A stretch of DNA of 64,000 bases. It comes from Cohaesibacter haloalkalitolerans. Lineage in GTDB: Bacteria > Pseudomonadota > Alphaproteobacteria > Rhizobiales > Cohaesibacteraceae. The stretch is taken from positions 186,001 to 250,000 of the forward strand of contig NZ_QNUM01000001.1 in the NCBI RefSeq assembly GCF_003574655.1, read 5' to 3'. Within the stretch, counting starts at the first letter, position 1, and the number at the start of each line of letters is the position of its first letter. A program made the position numbers and the translations under genes. The notes below the pieces were generated by a model. The model saw only the letters and a list, made by a program, of their open reading frames with translations, had not been told where the DNA came from and made no database searches. Below, piece by piece: positions 29,179 to 39,970 of this stretch.

Positions 29179-31251
29179 ATGGTTGAGATGCTCAATGTCA
29201 CCTATGGCAAATCGACGGCAAAAACCAACGCTCTTGGTCAACGCCCCATGCAGGCACGCGCCTATGATGCAAGAGCAGCACAATTCCTGCTGCTAAAGGC
29301 ACCACCAGCAGCGGGCAAAAGCCGCGCTCTCATGTTTATCGCTCTGGACAAGATGCTTCATCAAGGGCTCGACAAAACCATAGTCTGTGTTCCCGAGACG
29401 TCCATCGGCGGTTCCTTTCGCTCGACAGACCTGCAGAGTTACGGTTTTGAAGCTGATTGGGAAGTTGAGGATCGCTGGAACCTTTGCCTCTCGGGGGATG
29501 ACGCTGACAAGGCCAAAGTGAAAGCATTCGAAGCTTTCATCGAGAGTGACGCCAAGGTCCTTGTCTGCACACATGCAACATTCCGGTTCGGTTTTGATGA
29601 AGTGATGAAAAATCGTGGGATCGATGCTTTTGACAACTGCTTTGTCGCCATTGATGAGTTCCACCACGTTTCCGCATCCGACAATAACCGTCTCGGCGTT
29701 ATTCTGCGCAGCCTGATCAATCGCGATCAATGCCACATCATGGCGATGACAGGCAGCTATTTCCGCGGAGACAGTGACCCTGTACTGCGCCCCGAAGATG
29801 AAGACCGGTTCCGCAAGGTCGTCTACAGCTATTACGAACAGCTGGAGAGCTATGAGTTCCTGAAAGCGCTGGGCATCAACTACGAGTTCTATAAAGGCAA
29901 TTATGTAAATGGGTTGCCGGGCGTGCTTGATCCAGACAAGAAGACAATCATTCATATCCCTCATCGTGGTTCATCCGAGGCCTTTGACGACAAATTCAAT
30001 GAAGTCGGCAAGATCATAGATTCTATCGGAACCATCGTGGGGCGGGATCCTGAAACCGGATTTGATCTTGTTCGGCGGCCAGATGGTCGTGTGTTGAAGA
30101 TCGCAGATCTGGTTGACGATGGGCCTGGACGAGACATCGTCAAAGTCGCCTTGGCAAAAGAATTAAAGAAGCCAGACGGAAAACGAGACGATGTTGCAGA
30201 TAGGGATAAGGTCGACATCATCATCGCTCTGGGCATGGCCAAGGAAGGTTTCGACTGGGTTTGGTGCGAACACGCTCTGACGATCGGTTATCGATCATCC
30301 CTCACAGAAATCGTACAGATAATCGGGCGTGCAACTCGTGATGCACCAGGGAAGCCACGCGCGATTTTTACCAATCTGGTCGCAGAACCCGGCGTCGAGA
30401 CCAGCGTCGTTACCGACGCCGTCAACGATATGCTGAAAGCCATTTCAGGCTCGCTTCTCATGGAGCAGGTTTTGGCACCCAATTTCAAATTCTACCGTCG
30501 AGAAGACGGAGATGTGAGAGCTCCAATCGATATTGATGAAGAAGGCGTCATAACCATCGGCATCAAGGGCCTTGTCGAACCTCCTACCGCCAGAGCCAAA
30601 GAAATTTGCGAGAAGGATATGGAAGACCTGATGGCCACCGCTTATCAGGAAATGGATCGTCGAGTTCTTTCTCCGGACACGGCCCCTGAAGTGGCAACCC
30701 AGATGGTCCTGACAGAGATTATTGAACGCCGATATGATGGCCTTGATGATAATGAAACTGAGTCTGTAAGACAGAATCTGGCTGCACGCATGAACATTCT
30801 TACACTGGCAAGGCGTGATGCTGAAAGCGGGTTTGCAGAAGCTCAGGAGGCCTTTACCGGCACCCCGAGCACCGAGGATGCCAGCGAAGAGGAAGTGCAA
30901 GACAGTGCTCCCAATACGCTGCTCCAGATGGTCAAGAAGTTCATCAATGTTCGGGATATCGACATTGAGCTGATAGATAGCGTCAATGCTTTTCAAGAGC
31001 GTTTCGAAGTTGCTTCTAAACAGCTTAATGCTGAGCTTCTATCACACGTTCAGACTGCTATGGTTGCGCTACGCGTAAACATGACGGGCGATGAAGCGCG
31101 AACCCTGTGGCCTCGCATCAAAGCCTTTCGCGCAACAGAAGGCAGAGAACCCAATGTCCATTCGCCCGATCCTCTCGAGAAAAGAATGGCCGAAGCCCTC
31201 GCATGGCTAAAAGCCGAGAAGGCGAGAAGAATGCGTGAAGGTGCTGTGTGA
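29179..31251 (+). CDS. SF2 DEAD/DEAH-type helicase of the methyltransferase cluster
   Basis: 690 residues; its ATG follows the methyltransferase stop directly. Helicase motifs: Walker A APPAAGKSRAL (about 41-51), DEFHH (about 159-163), TGSYFRG (motif III) and QIIGRATRD (about 379-387, motif VI). The C-terminal 250 residues form no known domain to me but end in a helical module (FRATEGREPNVHSPDPLEKR) that resembles a stretch near the N-terminus of the next protein. It probably moves along or remodels DNA for restriction. It overlaps the nuclease gene by one base (TGATG). Confidence 0.88.
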   Translation: MVEMLNVTYGKSTAKTNALGQRPMQARAYDARAAQFLLLKAPPAAGKSRALMFIALDKMLHQGLDKTIVCVPETSIGGSFRSTDLQSYGFEADWEVEDRWNLCLSGDDADKAKVKAFEAFIESDAKVLVCTHATFRFGFDEVMKNRGIDAFDNCFVAIDEFHHVSASDNNRLGVILRSLINRDQCHIMAMTGSYFRGDSDPVLRPEDEDRFRKVVYSYYEQLESYEFLKALGINYEFYKGNYVNGLPGVLDPDKKTIIHIPHRGSSEAFDDKFNEVGKIIDSIGTIVGRDPETGFDLVRRPDGRVLKIADLVDDGPGRDIVKVALAKELKKPDGKRDDVADRDKVDIIIALGMAKEGFDWVWCEHALTIGYRSSLTEIVQIIGRATRDAPGKPRAIFTNLVAEPGVETSVVTDAVNDMLKAISGSLLMEQVLAPNFKFYRREDGDVRAPIDIDEEGVITIGIKGLVEPPTARAKEICEKDMEDLMATAYQEMDRRVLSPDTAPEVATQMVLTEIIERRYDGLDDNETESVRQNLAARMNILTLARRDAESGFAEAQEAFTGTPSTEDASEEEVQDSAPNTLLQMVKKFINVRDIDIELIDSVNAFQERFEVASKQLNAELLSHVQTAMVALRVNMTGDEARTLWPRIKAFRATEGREPNVHSPDPLEKRMAEALAWLKAEKARRMREGAV

Positions 31252-32459
31252 TGTCCCGTCCCACACTTGATGATATTTTTGCGGAAAATGATGAATACGG
31301 GCTGCTGGAAGTCAATCTGCGTTCAGGCCACTCTTCTTCAACTTCGGATCATGGGGTTGGTACCCTAAAACAGGTTGGTGCGTTTTTCGAGTCCCATGGC
31401 CGCATTCCTGATCCTGATGCAGATGATCTGGATGAAATGCGTCTTGGCTCTATCTGGGAAGCGATCAAGAAAGATCCCACGCCGGAAATGCTGGAAGCTG
31501 ACCACTATGACCTGCTGAAAAATGCTGTCACTACAAACTCGAAGTCCTGGCGCGAACTTCCCGATGAGGTTGACGTGCCCGCAAGTCTGGACGACATATT
31601 CGACGATGATGATCTTGATATCGATATGTCGCTAATCGACCTGAAGCACTCCACTCCTGCATCCGAGCGACACTTGCCAGACCACAGAGCAGAATTTGTT
31701 CCCTGTCCGGATTTCGAACAGTTCAGAGAACGCTTCGAAACAGTTCAACAAGAAATGGATGACGGGACACGACAGGTTCTCCCTGTCAAAAAGTGGGCGA
31801 TCATCGAGCCGCTGGAAGGTGATTTTTTTATCAGAAATGGCCTACTTGCGATGATCGCAGAGAAGTCAGAGATGACACAACGCGGCGGCGCGCGTGAACA
31901 CCGTTTGAGAGTGATCTTTTCGAATGGCATGGAGAGTGATCCGCTGATGTCATCATTTCGCAAATCGCTGAACGATGACAAGACAGCGCGTACAATTCAA
32001 AAGCGAGGCCTTGGCCCTCTTGATCCTGAATGGGAAAACGATCAATTAGAGCTGTCTGGTACCATTTATGTTGCTCGGTCACTCTCGGAAGACCCTGCGA
32101 TCAAGGAGCAGCGAATGATCCTGCACAAAATTGGTGTTACCAGTCAGGATGTTCGACGAAGGGTCGCGGACGCTAAAAATGATCCAACTTTCTTGTTGGC
32201 TCCCGTTGAGATTGTTGCGACCTACGAGCTGCGAAATTTATCCCGCCGAAAAGTCGAGAACCTGCTCCATCGTTTCTTCGCACCAGCGCAACCGTCACAA
32301 CTGTTCGTGTTGGATCGATTTGGCAAAAAGGTCTCTCCAAAGGAGTGGTTTTATGTTTTGCCGGAGCATATCGGCCAAGCCGTAAAACTGATTCAGGACG
32401 GAACCCTGCATCTGTATCAATACGATGCTTCGACGCAAAAGATATCAATCAAGACTTAG
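31251..32459 (+). CDS. GIY-YIG (T5orf172-type) nuclease of the methyltransferase cluster
   Basis: 402 residues from the ATG at 31251. The N-terminal 150 residues are acidic and contain GRIPDPDADDLDEMRLGSIW. The C-terminal domain (about 268-380) is a T5orf172/GIY-YIG fold: GTIYVARSL, HKIGVTSQDVRRRVADAKND and RKVENLLHRFF hold the Tyr, Arg and Glu positions of this nuclease family. It is the likely cutting subunit of the cluster. The overlap with the helicase gene shows co-expression. Whether the domain is active needs a test of these residues. Confidence 0.82.
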   Translation: MSRPTLDDIFAENDEYGLLEVNLRSGHSSSTSDHGVGTLKQVGAFFESHGRIPDPDADDLDEMRLGSIWEAIKKDPTPEMLEADHYDLLKNAVTTNSKSWRELPDEVDVPASLDDIFDDDDLDIDMSLIDLKHSTPASERHLPDHRAEFVPCPDFEQFRERFETVQQEMDDGTRQVLPVKKWAIIEPLEGDFFIRNGLLAMIAEKSEMTQRGGAREHRLRVIFSNGMESDPLMSSFRKSLNDDKTARTIQKRGLGPLDPEWENDQLELSGTIYVARSLSEDPAIKEQRMILHKIGVTSQDVRRRVADAKNDPTFLLAPVEIVATYELRNLSRRKVENLLHRFFAPAQPSQLFVLDRFGKKVSPKEWFYVLPEHIGQAVKLIQDGTLHLYQYDASTQKISIKT

Positions 32460-32778
32460 AATCTTAGATTTCAATGAGAACTGATGGAGTGCGCGCGCCC
32501 GCACGGCAGCATCTAAACGAGCCAGACAATCTGGCTGCTCACTGGCACCGTTGCTGCCCTCGATACGGTTCCCTGCAAATACAGTAGGCCATCATCAATC
32601 GAATGCAATCCAAAATCGAATTTTTCGGTCAACTGTTGGCCCAGTATCTTTCAAATGCGGCATTGGGCAGACAATGGTATTTGGTCAGAGGAGGCTTGAA
32701 TTGTTTGAATGACAAGCACAGACTGTAATTGTCTCAAACGGAATTCTGCGGCTAGCCTTTCAAAAAGGTTCTTCAAAT
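32460..32778. other. gene-free interval
   Basis: Between the nuclease gene and the antitoxin I see no credible gene, terminator or repeat. Confidence 0.45.
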
Positions 32779-33126
32779 ATGCCAAATAAGCCCAGCGATA
32801 GTACAAAACCAATTGTGTCCGCACCGGAAATTACCGCACGGTTTGGGATTACGCAGGCAGAATTGGCGCAGTTGACCGGAGTTGATCATCGTGCATTTTC
32901 TAAGAATGAGGTTAAACGGAAATTGGATGAAGCAGTTAGGCCACTAGCACGTATATTCACCATGGCGTCCGAAATGACAGGATCTGATGAACAGGCAGCT
33001 CTTTGGTTTAAACATAAGCCAATTCCTGGTTGGGCAGGAAAAACTGCATTTGATTTGGTTTCCGCGCGGAAAGCAGATCAGGTCCTTGCTTATTTGGAGG
33101 CGGTACAATTAGGTGCCTATTCATAA
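32779..33126 (+). CDS. MbcA/ParS/Xre-type antitoxin (DUF2384), orphan
   Basis: 115 residues. The N-terminal part is an Xre-like helix-turn-helix (TARFGITQAELAQLTGVDHR); the C-terminal part is the toxin-binding DUF2384 domain (ALWFKHKPIPGWAGKTAFDL, then LAYLEAVQLGAYS). Partners are normally RES-domain toxins encoded next door in the same direction. Here the following sequence is an IS3-type remnant and no RES domain is present, so the toxin seems to have been lost. Confidence 0.82.
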   Translation: MPNKPSDSTKPIVSAPEITARFGITQAELAQLTGVDHRAFSKNEVKRKLDEAVRPLARIFTMASEMTGSDEQAALWFKHKPIPGWAGKTAFDLVSARKADQVLAYLEAVQLGAYS

Positions 33127-33178
33127 ATTGATTGCAGCTGTTTAGGTATTTGATCCCAGGCTTTGATGATGCCTCTTT

Positions 33179-33384
33179 CTCATCAGAGATGGCTTACGGG
33201 CCTGTCGGATGATCAAGGACTGGATGGTATTCTACAACACCAAACGCCCACATTCGGCGCTTGCAGGGCGGGAACCCGACGACGCATACCGGGCCAGCTT
33301 GGATGAGCAACACGCAGCATGAAACCTAAACACGATACACCTTAGAAATGCTGCGAACCAGTCCGAAAAAATGGGACCAGTTCA
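33179..33384 (+). mobile_element. IS3-family transposase 3' remnant with terminal repeat
   Basis: An open frame ending at TGA (33320-33322) encodes about 47 residues of the OrfB integrase-core end: GLRACRMIKDWMVFYNTKRP, then HSALAGREPDDAYRAS. Only the C-terminal end is left. Beyond it, a sequence near 33361-33384 (GGACCAGTTCA) looks like the IS right inverted repeat. It directly follows the antitoxin. Confidence 0.75.
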
Positions 33385-33497
33385 AAGATTGAATTCGCAA
33401 AACAGTGAAGCCTGTACCCCGCTCTGATGGCCCATCATGCCCCGCCCCTCCATTCTCAAATGAATTGAATCAGGACTTCAACACCAAAGCAACGCCT

Positions 33498-33514
33498 ACT
33501 TTTTCAACGGAATC
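33498..33514 (+). repeat. terminal inverted repeat copy 1
   Basis: ACTTTTTCAACGGAATC is the exact inverse of 34901-34917. The two copies bracket 1,420 bp holding the candidate RNA, a truncated gene and the resolvase. A 16-base copy recurs at 35051. They may be ends of an IS or MITE. No target duplication was found. Confidence 0.75.
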
Positions 33515-33904
33515 GGCCCAATCTGGTCATTCAGCTGTCGTCATGATCCTAGAAGCGACATCCTTATTACTGACATTCGAGCAACCTGCAGCATTTTCAG
33601 CGACCAGATGACAGGTGAGCGGACGAAGGGGACATTCGATGCAGTGCAACGTTTTCGCAGTGAATTGAGGATGGGCCATCGTAGTCTCCTTGCCTCATTT
33701 TTAGGGGACAAGGTGTCTACAATTCTAGGGGCAATTCAGAGCTATAGCAGAGGCTATCGCTGTGCTCGAGAAAAGAACATCGAGTTCACTGGCCTAAGTG
33801 GCAGGAAGACTGAGCTTCTCGACTGCTCCTCAGAGTTTTTGCAACAGAGCCGAGAAAAATTGACCAAAGGCGAGAAAGGAAAACGCTATTTGTTGCAAAA
33901 TAAC
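33515..33904. other. gene-free interval inside the repeat-bracketed segment
   Basis: A 110-codon plus-strand frame at 33608-33940 has no recognisable domain and ends inside the terminator hairpin; I do not call it a gene. The sequence looks like degenerate IS-end material. Confidence 0.4.
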
Positions 33905-34078
33905 AAAAAACCCCATCGCAAGGATGAGGTTTTCTGCTAGAATTTATTGCTTATGACAGGATCCCAATTTTCAGGTAGCAGCCGCAGCCATCTACACTCC
34001 TGTATCTCTTCGTCTTTCGACTACTTTACCAACTAAATAACTAATTGGTGCATGAGGAGGGCGTTCTCACCTCATAAG

Positions 34079-34086
<8 letters not shown>
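33905..34086 (-). ncRNA. candidate structured small RNA
   Basis: Read on the minus strand, a row of hairpins ends in a terminator. From 5' to 3': CCTCATA/TATGAGG (34070-34086), an 8-bp hairpin ACCAATTA/TAGTTGGT (34028-34049), GTC-GAAA-GAC (34012-34021), TACA-GGAG-TGTA (33993-34004), CTGCTA/TAGCAG (33934-33981), and a terminator with an 11-bp stem then TTTTTT (33905-33933). Two stems need G-U pairs on the minus strand that would be A-C mismatches on the plus strand, which sets the strand. No gene in this direction explains the terminator except the fragment at 34079. The class is not recognised. Confidence 0.5.
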
Positions 34087-34884
<798 letters not shown>

Positions 34885-34900
34885 ACGGCGGCTGTGCGGA

Positions 34901-34917
34901 GATTCCGTTGAAAAAGT
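34901..34917 (-). repeat. terminal inverted repeat copy 2
   Basis: GATTCCGTTGAAAAAGT, exact inverse of 33498-33514, lies 16 bp after the resolvase stop. Confidence 0.75.
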
Positions 34918-35364
34918 CGATATTCACTACTTCAAATCAGGTATTGTAGAACTTCATTCCCTTGTTCTTAAAAATCTGGATTTTAATCCGCTTCAGAGTC
35001 ATTGTGAGAAATTGAATTCTAGGATTTAGGCAAGAAATTTGAATGCGGCCCTTTTTCAACGGAATCCGGACTTTCGAGACGTTCACTGCAGCGCCGAAAT
35101 TTCATGGTACCGGCGGGCTGTCCTGGCAAATCGGGCGGGAAGCTGTCGTTCGCTGCGCTGGACACGAACGGCAGCAATGTACAGGAAGAGAATTTTGCCA
35201 AGTCTTGCAACCGACTCAAAGTCGAATGTTGCAACAGTTGAATGCTGCAAGGCGGCACTCACAGAAGAGGAGGTTAGCAACCCAGCCCGGCATTCGCGGC
35301 GAAACCTGTCCATAGAGCCCTATGTGTGGAATCAAAAACCCCCTCCGGCTGGCTAATCGCGAAG
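34918..35364. other. gene-free interval with third repeat copy
   Basis: A third copy CTTTTTCAACGGAATC lies at 35051-35066. The following sequence (GTCGTTCGCTGCGCT near 35150) resembles GTCGTTCCCTGCGCT near 39175, suggesting dispersed degenerate repeats. No gene seen. Confidence 0.45.
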
Positions 35365-37089
35365 CTATTTACCACCGGCTCTTTTAAAACCAAGTGCATG
35401 AAGTTTATGCGCGTAATTTCCAATGTTGGCGGCAGGAACGCCCAAGACAAAAAGATCGCGCGCTCTCGTGAGTGCGACGTACCCAATCTTGCCTACCTCA
35501 GTATTCGTTCCTTCGAGGAATTCATCGAGATGCGAGCGGTTGCAGATATACAAAACCCCTCCGATGCTTTCCCCTTTGACTTTGTGAACGGTCGAGACGC
35601 GGAAATTTGGCAGATCCTCCCCTCCTAAATCAGCGCCTCGAATAAGCGGGCGATTGAATAATTTCCGTTTGGCCAGCTTAGCTTTCCAATTGTCTCCAGC
35701 CTTCAAACCGTAATCATCGGAGAGCGTGGTGAGAAGCGCTTCCATCCTCTCGCGAAGCGCTGGCTGCCACTCGGTCTTTGCCACAAGAGAAGCGGACGGC
35801 AACCCGCTTGTCGCATCTTTCACGAACGTCCACAGCGTCCTTCGCAGCATATGGGAACTCTTATCATCGCCTCTGCAGCTGACAAGGTCGGAGAGTAGAT
35901 CCCCATGAGTCTCGTCTAGCAAGCCTACAACGCCAGCGCAGCAATGCTTGAAAGCGTCACCGTAACGGAGGAACTTGTCTCTTTCGATCGCGGCTTCCAC
36001 GAATTTTCGTAAGACGCCCTGTCCTTGTATTTCTTCACTTCCTGCCCACTCGTCAGCCCATTTTGCCGACCTACAGAGCACAGCTGCATCATTAATTGAT
36101 ATACCTGCATCTTTTAAAAGCGCCGCAAAGGACTTCAGCGCACTGTCTTTTTCTGTCTTCTTGTATGCAAAATAATATGCACCTGACAGAGTTTCCGGTT
36201 CTGTGCGCTGAGGGTTGTCGGTGCGTCCTGAAAGTTCATTTGCAATTGAGACGATGCTCGGAACAGATCTAAAATTGATCTCGAGCGTCCGACCCTCAAC
36301 ATCTTTACGATCCGCATATTGACCAAGAAAAGTGCCTGTTGCCCCCGAGAATTCATAGATACCTTGGTTTACGTCCCCAATAAGGGATACCTGTGAGCCG
36401 GCATCTTGCAGTGCGGTAAGGATGAGTTCGTGCAGCTTGCCGATGTCTTGTGCTTCATCAACAAGAATGTGCGGATAGCGGCGCGCGAGAGCACGCTTGA
36501 CCAATGGCTGGTCTACAAGGACTTTGAGAGCCCAAAGGTTTCCCAGTGCATGCGAATAAGCACCAATTTGCGCCAGCTTGCTTATGGCGTCTTTGGCTGT
36601 TTTCTTATCAACCACGGTGTTGGCTCGTCCAATTTCATATTGAAGCCCACCTCCTTCCCTGCTTGTGAGTTTAATGTCAGTTGTTGGGTGTGGCCTTTTG
36701 TCAATCCAAACTTGGAAGCTTGCTAAGAAGGGCTCACTACCGTGCACGAGGAAAGGCGTTCTGTTGCACTTCATAGCGAGATGCCCATGGGGGCGGATAA
36801 TATTTGAGGTAATGAAAGCGTCGACCGTTGATATCTCGATGCCTCCTTTGCGAACGAATTTGGCTTCCTCCTGCAATAGGGCATCGTAGTCCCGATTGAA
36901 GGTGTCAACGGCCACGTTGGAAAAGGATAGAAGAGCAATGTGGCCGTGGTTATCTTCAAGTAGCTCGCGCATAGCCGCGAGCCGCCGCACTGCTGTCGTT
37001 GTCTTTCCGCTCCCAGCGCAAGCGGTAACCGCCATTGACTTGAGGGGCGCCTCGATGATCTCCCGCTGTTGCTTCGACAAATCGATCAT
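35365..37089 (-). CDS. gajB: Gabija protein GajB, UvrD-type helicase
   Basis: 574 residues from the ATG at 37089, whose ATGA overlaps the gajA stop; a GTG at 37098 is less likely. Motifs: Walker A ACAGSGKTTTAVRRL (about 23-37), DEAQDIGKLHE (about 211), IGDVNQGIYEFSG and GYVALTRARDLFVLG near the C-terminus. GajB works with GajA in Gabija, which stops phage by DNA cleavage and nucleotide sensing. Somewhat longer than the best-known GajB. Confidence 0.88.
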   Translation of the reverse strand: MIDLSKQQREIIEAPLKSMAVTACAGSGKTTTAVRRLAAMRELLEDNHGHIALLSFSNVAVDTFNRDYDALLQEEAKFVRKGGIEISTVDAFITSNIIRPHGHLAMKCNRTPFLVHGSEPFLASFQVWIDKRPHPTTDIKLTSREGGGLQYEIGRANTVVDKKTAKDAISKLAQIGAYSHALGNLWALKVLVDQPLVKRALARRYPHILVDEAQDIGKLHELILTALQDAGSQVSLIGDVNQGIYEFSGATGTFLGQYADRKDVEGRTLEINFRSVPSIVSIANELSGRTDNPQRTEPETLSGAYYFAYKKTEKDSALKSFAALLKDAGISINDAAVLCRSAKWADEWAGSEEIQGQGVLRKFVEAAIERDKFLRYGDAFKHCCAGVVGLLDETHGDLLSDLVSCRGDDKSSHMLRRTLWTFVKDATSGLPSASLVAKTEWQPALRERMEALLTTLSDDYGLKAGDNWKAKLAKRKLFNRPLIRGADLGGEDLPNFRVSTVHKVKGESIGGVLYICNRSHLDEFLEGTNTEVGKIGYVALTRARDLFVLGVPAANIGNYAHKLHALGFKRAGGK

Positions 37090-38825
37090 GGTTTGCACGC
37101 ATGCTTTACGGCTTCAGCGATGTAAGTTGGGATTGCAATCTTAAGATGGTTATCATCAATTTGTGCTGCTAGTGCCTGTGCAAATGCTCCCTTCTGCACA
37201 TTCTTTTTCCCTTTTGGTCGTTCGAACATTCCCGAAAACAGCGCCTCTGCTTTCTGGCGATCATCCACTTTCGATCCAACCTCAACTTCCAAATCAGCGC
37301 CGATGTTGGGATGTAGTTCCTTTAGGGCCGCCAGCATGGCCGATCTGTTTTCTTCATGCAGGGCGAAATCGTATTCAAAAGTCTTCTGTCCATGAAAGAT
37401 TCTGACAAACGTGTCCTCATGCGTCTTCATATCCTTCGTGTTGCTTGAGATCGTGATGGCTTCGGTTGCAGACGGATAGTGAGCGTGGCTTTTGCCGTGT
37501 TCATCGATTATGACTGGATCTGCATCCGTGATGACAGCAACAGGTACTTTGATCGCTTTTTCTCCAAACAGAGGCAAAAAGGAATCGAAGTTCAACCCCT
37601 CAACACTGATCAGGCTAACACCGTAATTACGCAAGTCATAGCCAGCCTTCTTTGCCAGCAGATCTATCATCATCAACTCGGCTGCGCCTTCCACAAAGAT
37701 GATGCGACGTGCGAAGAATAATTCAGCGCGTGTTACGTCTAGGTATCGCATCAACTTCTCTTTTTTGCCCTTTGCAAAACTAACTGCCCTCGGATGAAAG
37801 ACATCCACACCTGTCTCGGTCTCGACAAGGCATTCGACAACGTCAAGATCCGCGATGCTGGCAAAGTTTGGAGAGTGACTTGTCACAAAGACTTGGACGG
37901 ATTGCTCGCCTTCTGCGACTTCTATTTCTGACAGGTACCGCAATAATACGGCTTGTAACTGCGGGTGGAGGTGCGCCTCAGGCTCTTCGACAATCAAGCT
38001 GCGATAAGCCGAGTCTGCATTTTTTGCAAGTTCGCTTAAAACCACAGCCATAAAGATCAAGTTGTTGTAGCCAAGGCCGTTACGTTCGATTTCGAAATTG
38101 TCGACTAGTAGCGAAAGGCGCGAGGCAAATTTTGTGAAATCAGATCCGCTGAGTTCGACCGCAAGCAACTGGGCAAGTTGATCGCCTAACATGCTCTTGT
38201 GGCGCCCAATTATCGCTGCTTGTGTCTCAACAACCGGCTTTAGCGCTTTTATCTCTTTGTCGAGATTTTTGAGCTTCTCGGCGATCTGTTCTTTGCCTGC
38301 GTCATCAGAAAGAATATGCATCAAGCGAGACAACTGGCTTGAGCGACACGGCCTAAGTCCAAGCTCTGCATCGCGAAGTGGTTGCAAATACACGCTACGC
38401 AGGTTTTCCAACATGGTGGAAGTCATTGCGATGTCATGATGGATGCCGCAAACTTTTCTCGACCTTAGCCGCCCGGATTTATCCGCATTGCCATAGGTTA
38501 CCCTGATGAGAACCTCCGCATTTCCGTCGCTATCTATCTTCAATCCATGCAAGAAATCGGCTTCGTCATCGAGCGATAGATCCTTGAAGACATAGTCAAA
38601 GTCAATGTCTCCCGCAGCGGCTGCTCCCTTGGGGAGGTGGATGTCGTCGACACTGAAGCGCGGATAGGGGGCATCGGTCCCGGCTAGAAGTGATCTCAGA
38701 GCGTCAACAACGGCTGTTTTCCCAATGTTGTTAGGCCCAACTAAGATGTTTAATCCAGGCGCAAACTCTACCGTTGCAGATTTTATTCGGCGAAAATTGG
38801 TGATGGTAAGTGATGCCAGATACAT
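37086..38825 (-). CDS. gajA: Gabija protein GajA, OLD-family ATPase-nuclease
   Basis: 579 residues, the usual GajA length. The N-terminal ABC-type ATPase has GPNNIGKTAVVDALRSLL (about 31-48) and VEEPEAHLHPQLQAVLL (Walker B, about 279). The C-terminal TOPRIM nuclease has IIFVEGAAELMMIDLL (catalytic Glu, about 375) and VITDADPVIIDE (DxD, about 435). GajA is a sequence-specific nickase in Gabija, inhibited by nucleotides and released when phage depletes them. Pairing with a UvrD-like helicase by ATGA overlap makes the identification firm. Confidence 0.9.
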   Translation of the reverse strand: MYLASLTITNFRRIKSATVEFAPGLNILVGPNNIGKTAVVDALRSLLAGTDAPYPRFSVDDIHLPKGAAAAGDIDFDYVFKDLSLDDEADFLHGLKIDSDGNAEVLIRVTYGNADKSGRLRSRKVCGIHHDIAMTSTMLENLRSVYLQPLRDAELGLRPCRSSQLSRLMHILSDDAGKEQIAEKLKNLDKEIKALKPVVETQAAIIGRHKSMLGDQLAQLLAVELSGSDFTKFASRLSLLVDNFEIERNGLGYNNLIFMAVVLSELAKNADSAYRSLIVEEPEAHLHPQLQAVLLRYLSEIEVAEGEQSVQVFVTSHSPNFASIADLDVVECLVETETGVDVFHPRAVSFAKGKKEKLMRYLDVTRAELFFARRIIFVEGAAELMMIDLLAKKAGYDLRNYGVSLISVEGLNFDSFLPLFGEKAIKVPVAVITDADPVIIDEHGKSHAHYPSATEAITISSNTKDMKTHEDTFVRIFHGQKTFEYDFALHEENRSAMLAALKELHPNIGADLEVEVGSKVDDRQKAEALFSGMFERPKGKKNVQKGAFAQALAAQIDDNHLKIAIPTYIAEAVKHACKP

Positions 38826-39970
38826 TTCTGGTCCTTAAAAAAGTTGCATTTGTATCTTTGGCGAATCAAATTGCGATGAGCCCAGTATTTTCCAAAATAC
38901 TTTCATAATTTTACCGGCACTTTCAACTATCAATTGTAGCGATGAGCTGATCGCCTTCATGCTGTTTCTTCCAATTTCGCGCCATGCCTGCGGCTTTCAA
39001 TGAAGCATGCAAACTAACTACCGCGGTCGCGCTTTAGTAGACCGCCAAGATTGGTACATTGCATAGGTCTCAAGGTTCCGCCTCTGCGCTTGAAAACCCA
39101 GCAAAACAAACTAAATCATAGTGTTCTTCGCCCACACGTCAGCCATGCCTCAATGATCGTTCTGCGCTGGGAGCGGTCGTTCCCTGCGCTTCGTGCGAAT
39201 GGCGGCTCTGGGCCGCAGTTTCCGAGCGCCCCTTTCGCGCATGCGAAACACCCCGCTATTTTCAATGTCGAGTTTGGGCTCAAACCGGACTGGTACAGTG
39301 CATTTTCACCGGAAATGGCTCATCTGGGGCCGTGATTGGTATTCGCGGCCCAGTCCGGCCGTTCGTTCCATTGATCAGCAATGCGCTGCACCCCCTCCGA
39401 AGCAGACATTTTTCGAGCCCGCAGTCAGAAGCCTCTGCCTAGGCGAGTCAAACTAGCCATCGGAACAGAATATTCCAAAGCTATTCCGAACGACGAACCC
39501 AAACCGATGGATCATCGTTGGGCTCTCCTTAAAACTGGCAGAGACTTGGGGCGCAGGTCACGGACACTCTGCGTTCGACCAAAAACTCTGAAGAGGCTGT
39601 GAGATTGGCTGTACGATGAAAAAATTAGAAAGAGAGTATCATTCCAGATTTTTAAATCAGTTGGCTGAAGAGCCAACTTCACACAACATACCTGCGGCAT
39701 GTCATCATAGACACTCAGTCTCAGAACAACTCTTCGACGACCATTAAGTATTCAAGTTGTTCTTCACGTATCAATCTTCCCCCTTTCACAATTATCCAAG
39801 ACATATTAAGTTGCCCGCAGGATGGATCTATTCACCATCCCGGGGCGTGAGAACCCCTCACGAAGCGGCCGATGTCGGCCGAAATGACATCTCCTCGATC
39901 TTTGGTCGGGGAGGCTTCAGCGCATGTCCAGAGCTCCGGCTTAAAGGCTGTAGCGGTCGTCTTCGTGCGG
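38826..39970. other. long gene-free interval
   Basis: Over 1.1 kb upstream of gajA holds no credible gene. The part from 39150 to 39420 is GC-rich and looks like degenerate IS or repeat material; several short frames there have no protein-like makeup. Promoter signals for gajA should lie just after 38826 but none is clear. Confidence 0.45.

Noticed and set aside
33608-33940. 110-codon plus-strand gene
   Set aside because: No recognisable domain; it ends inside a minus-strand terminator and lies in IS-like debris.
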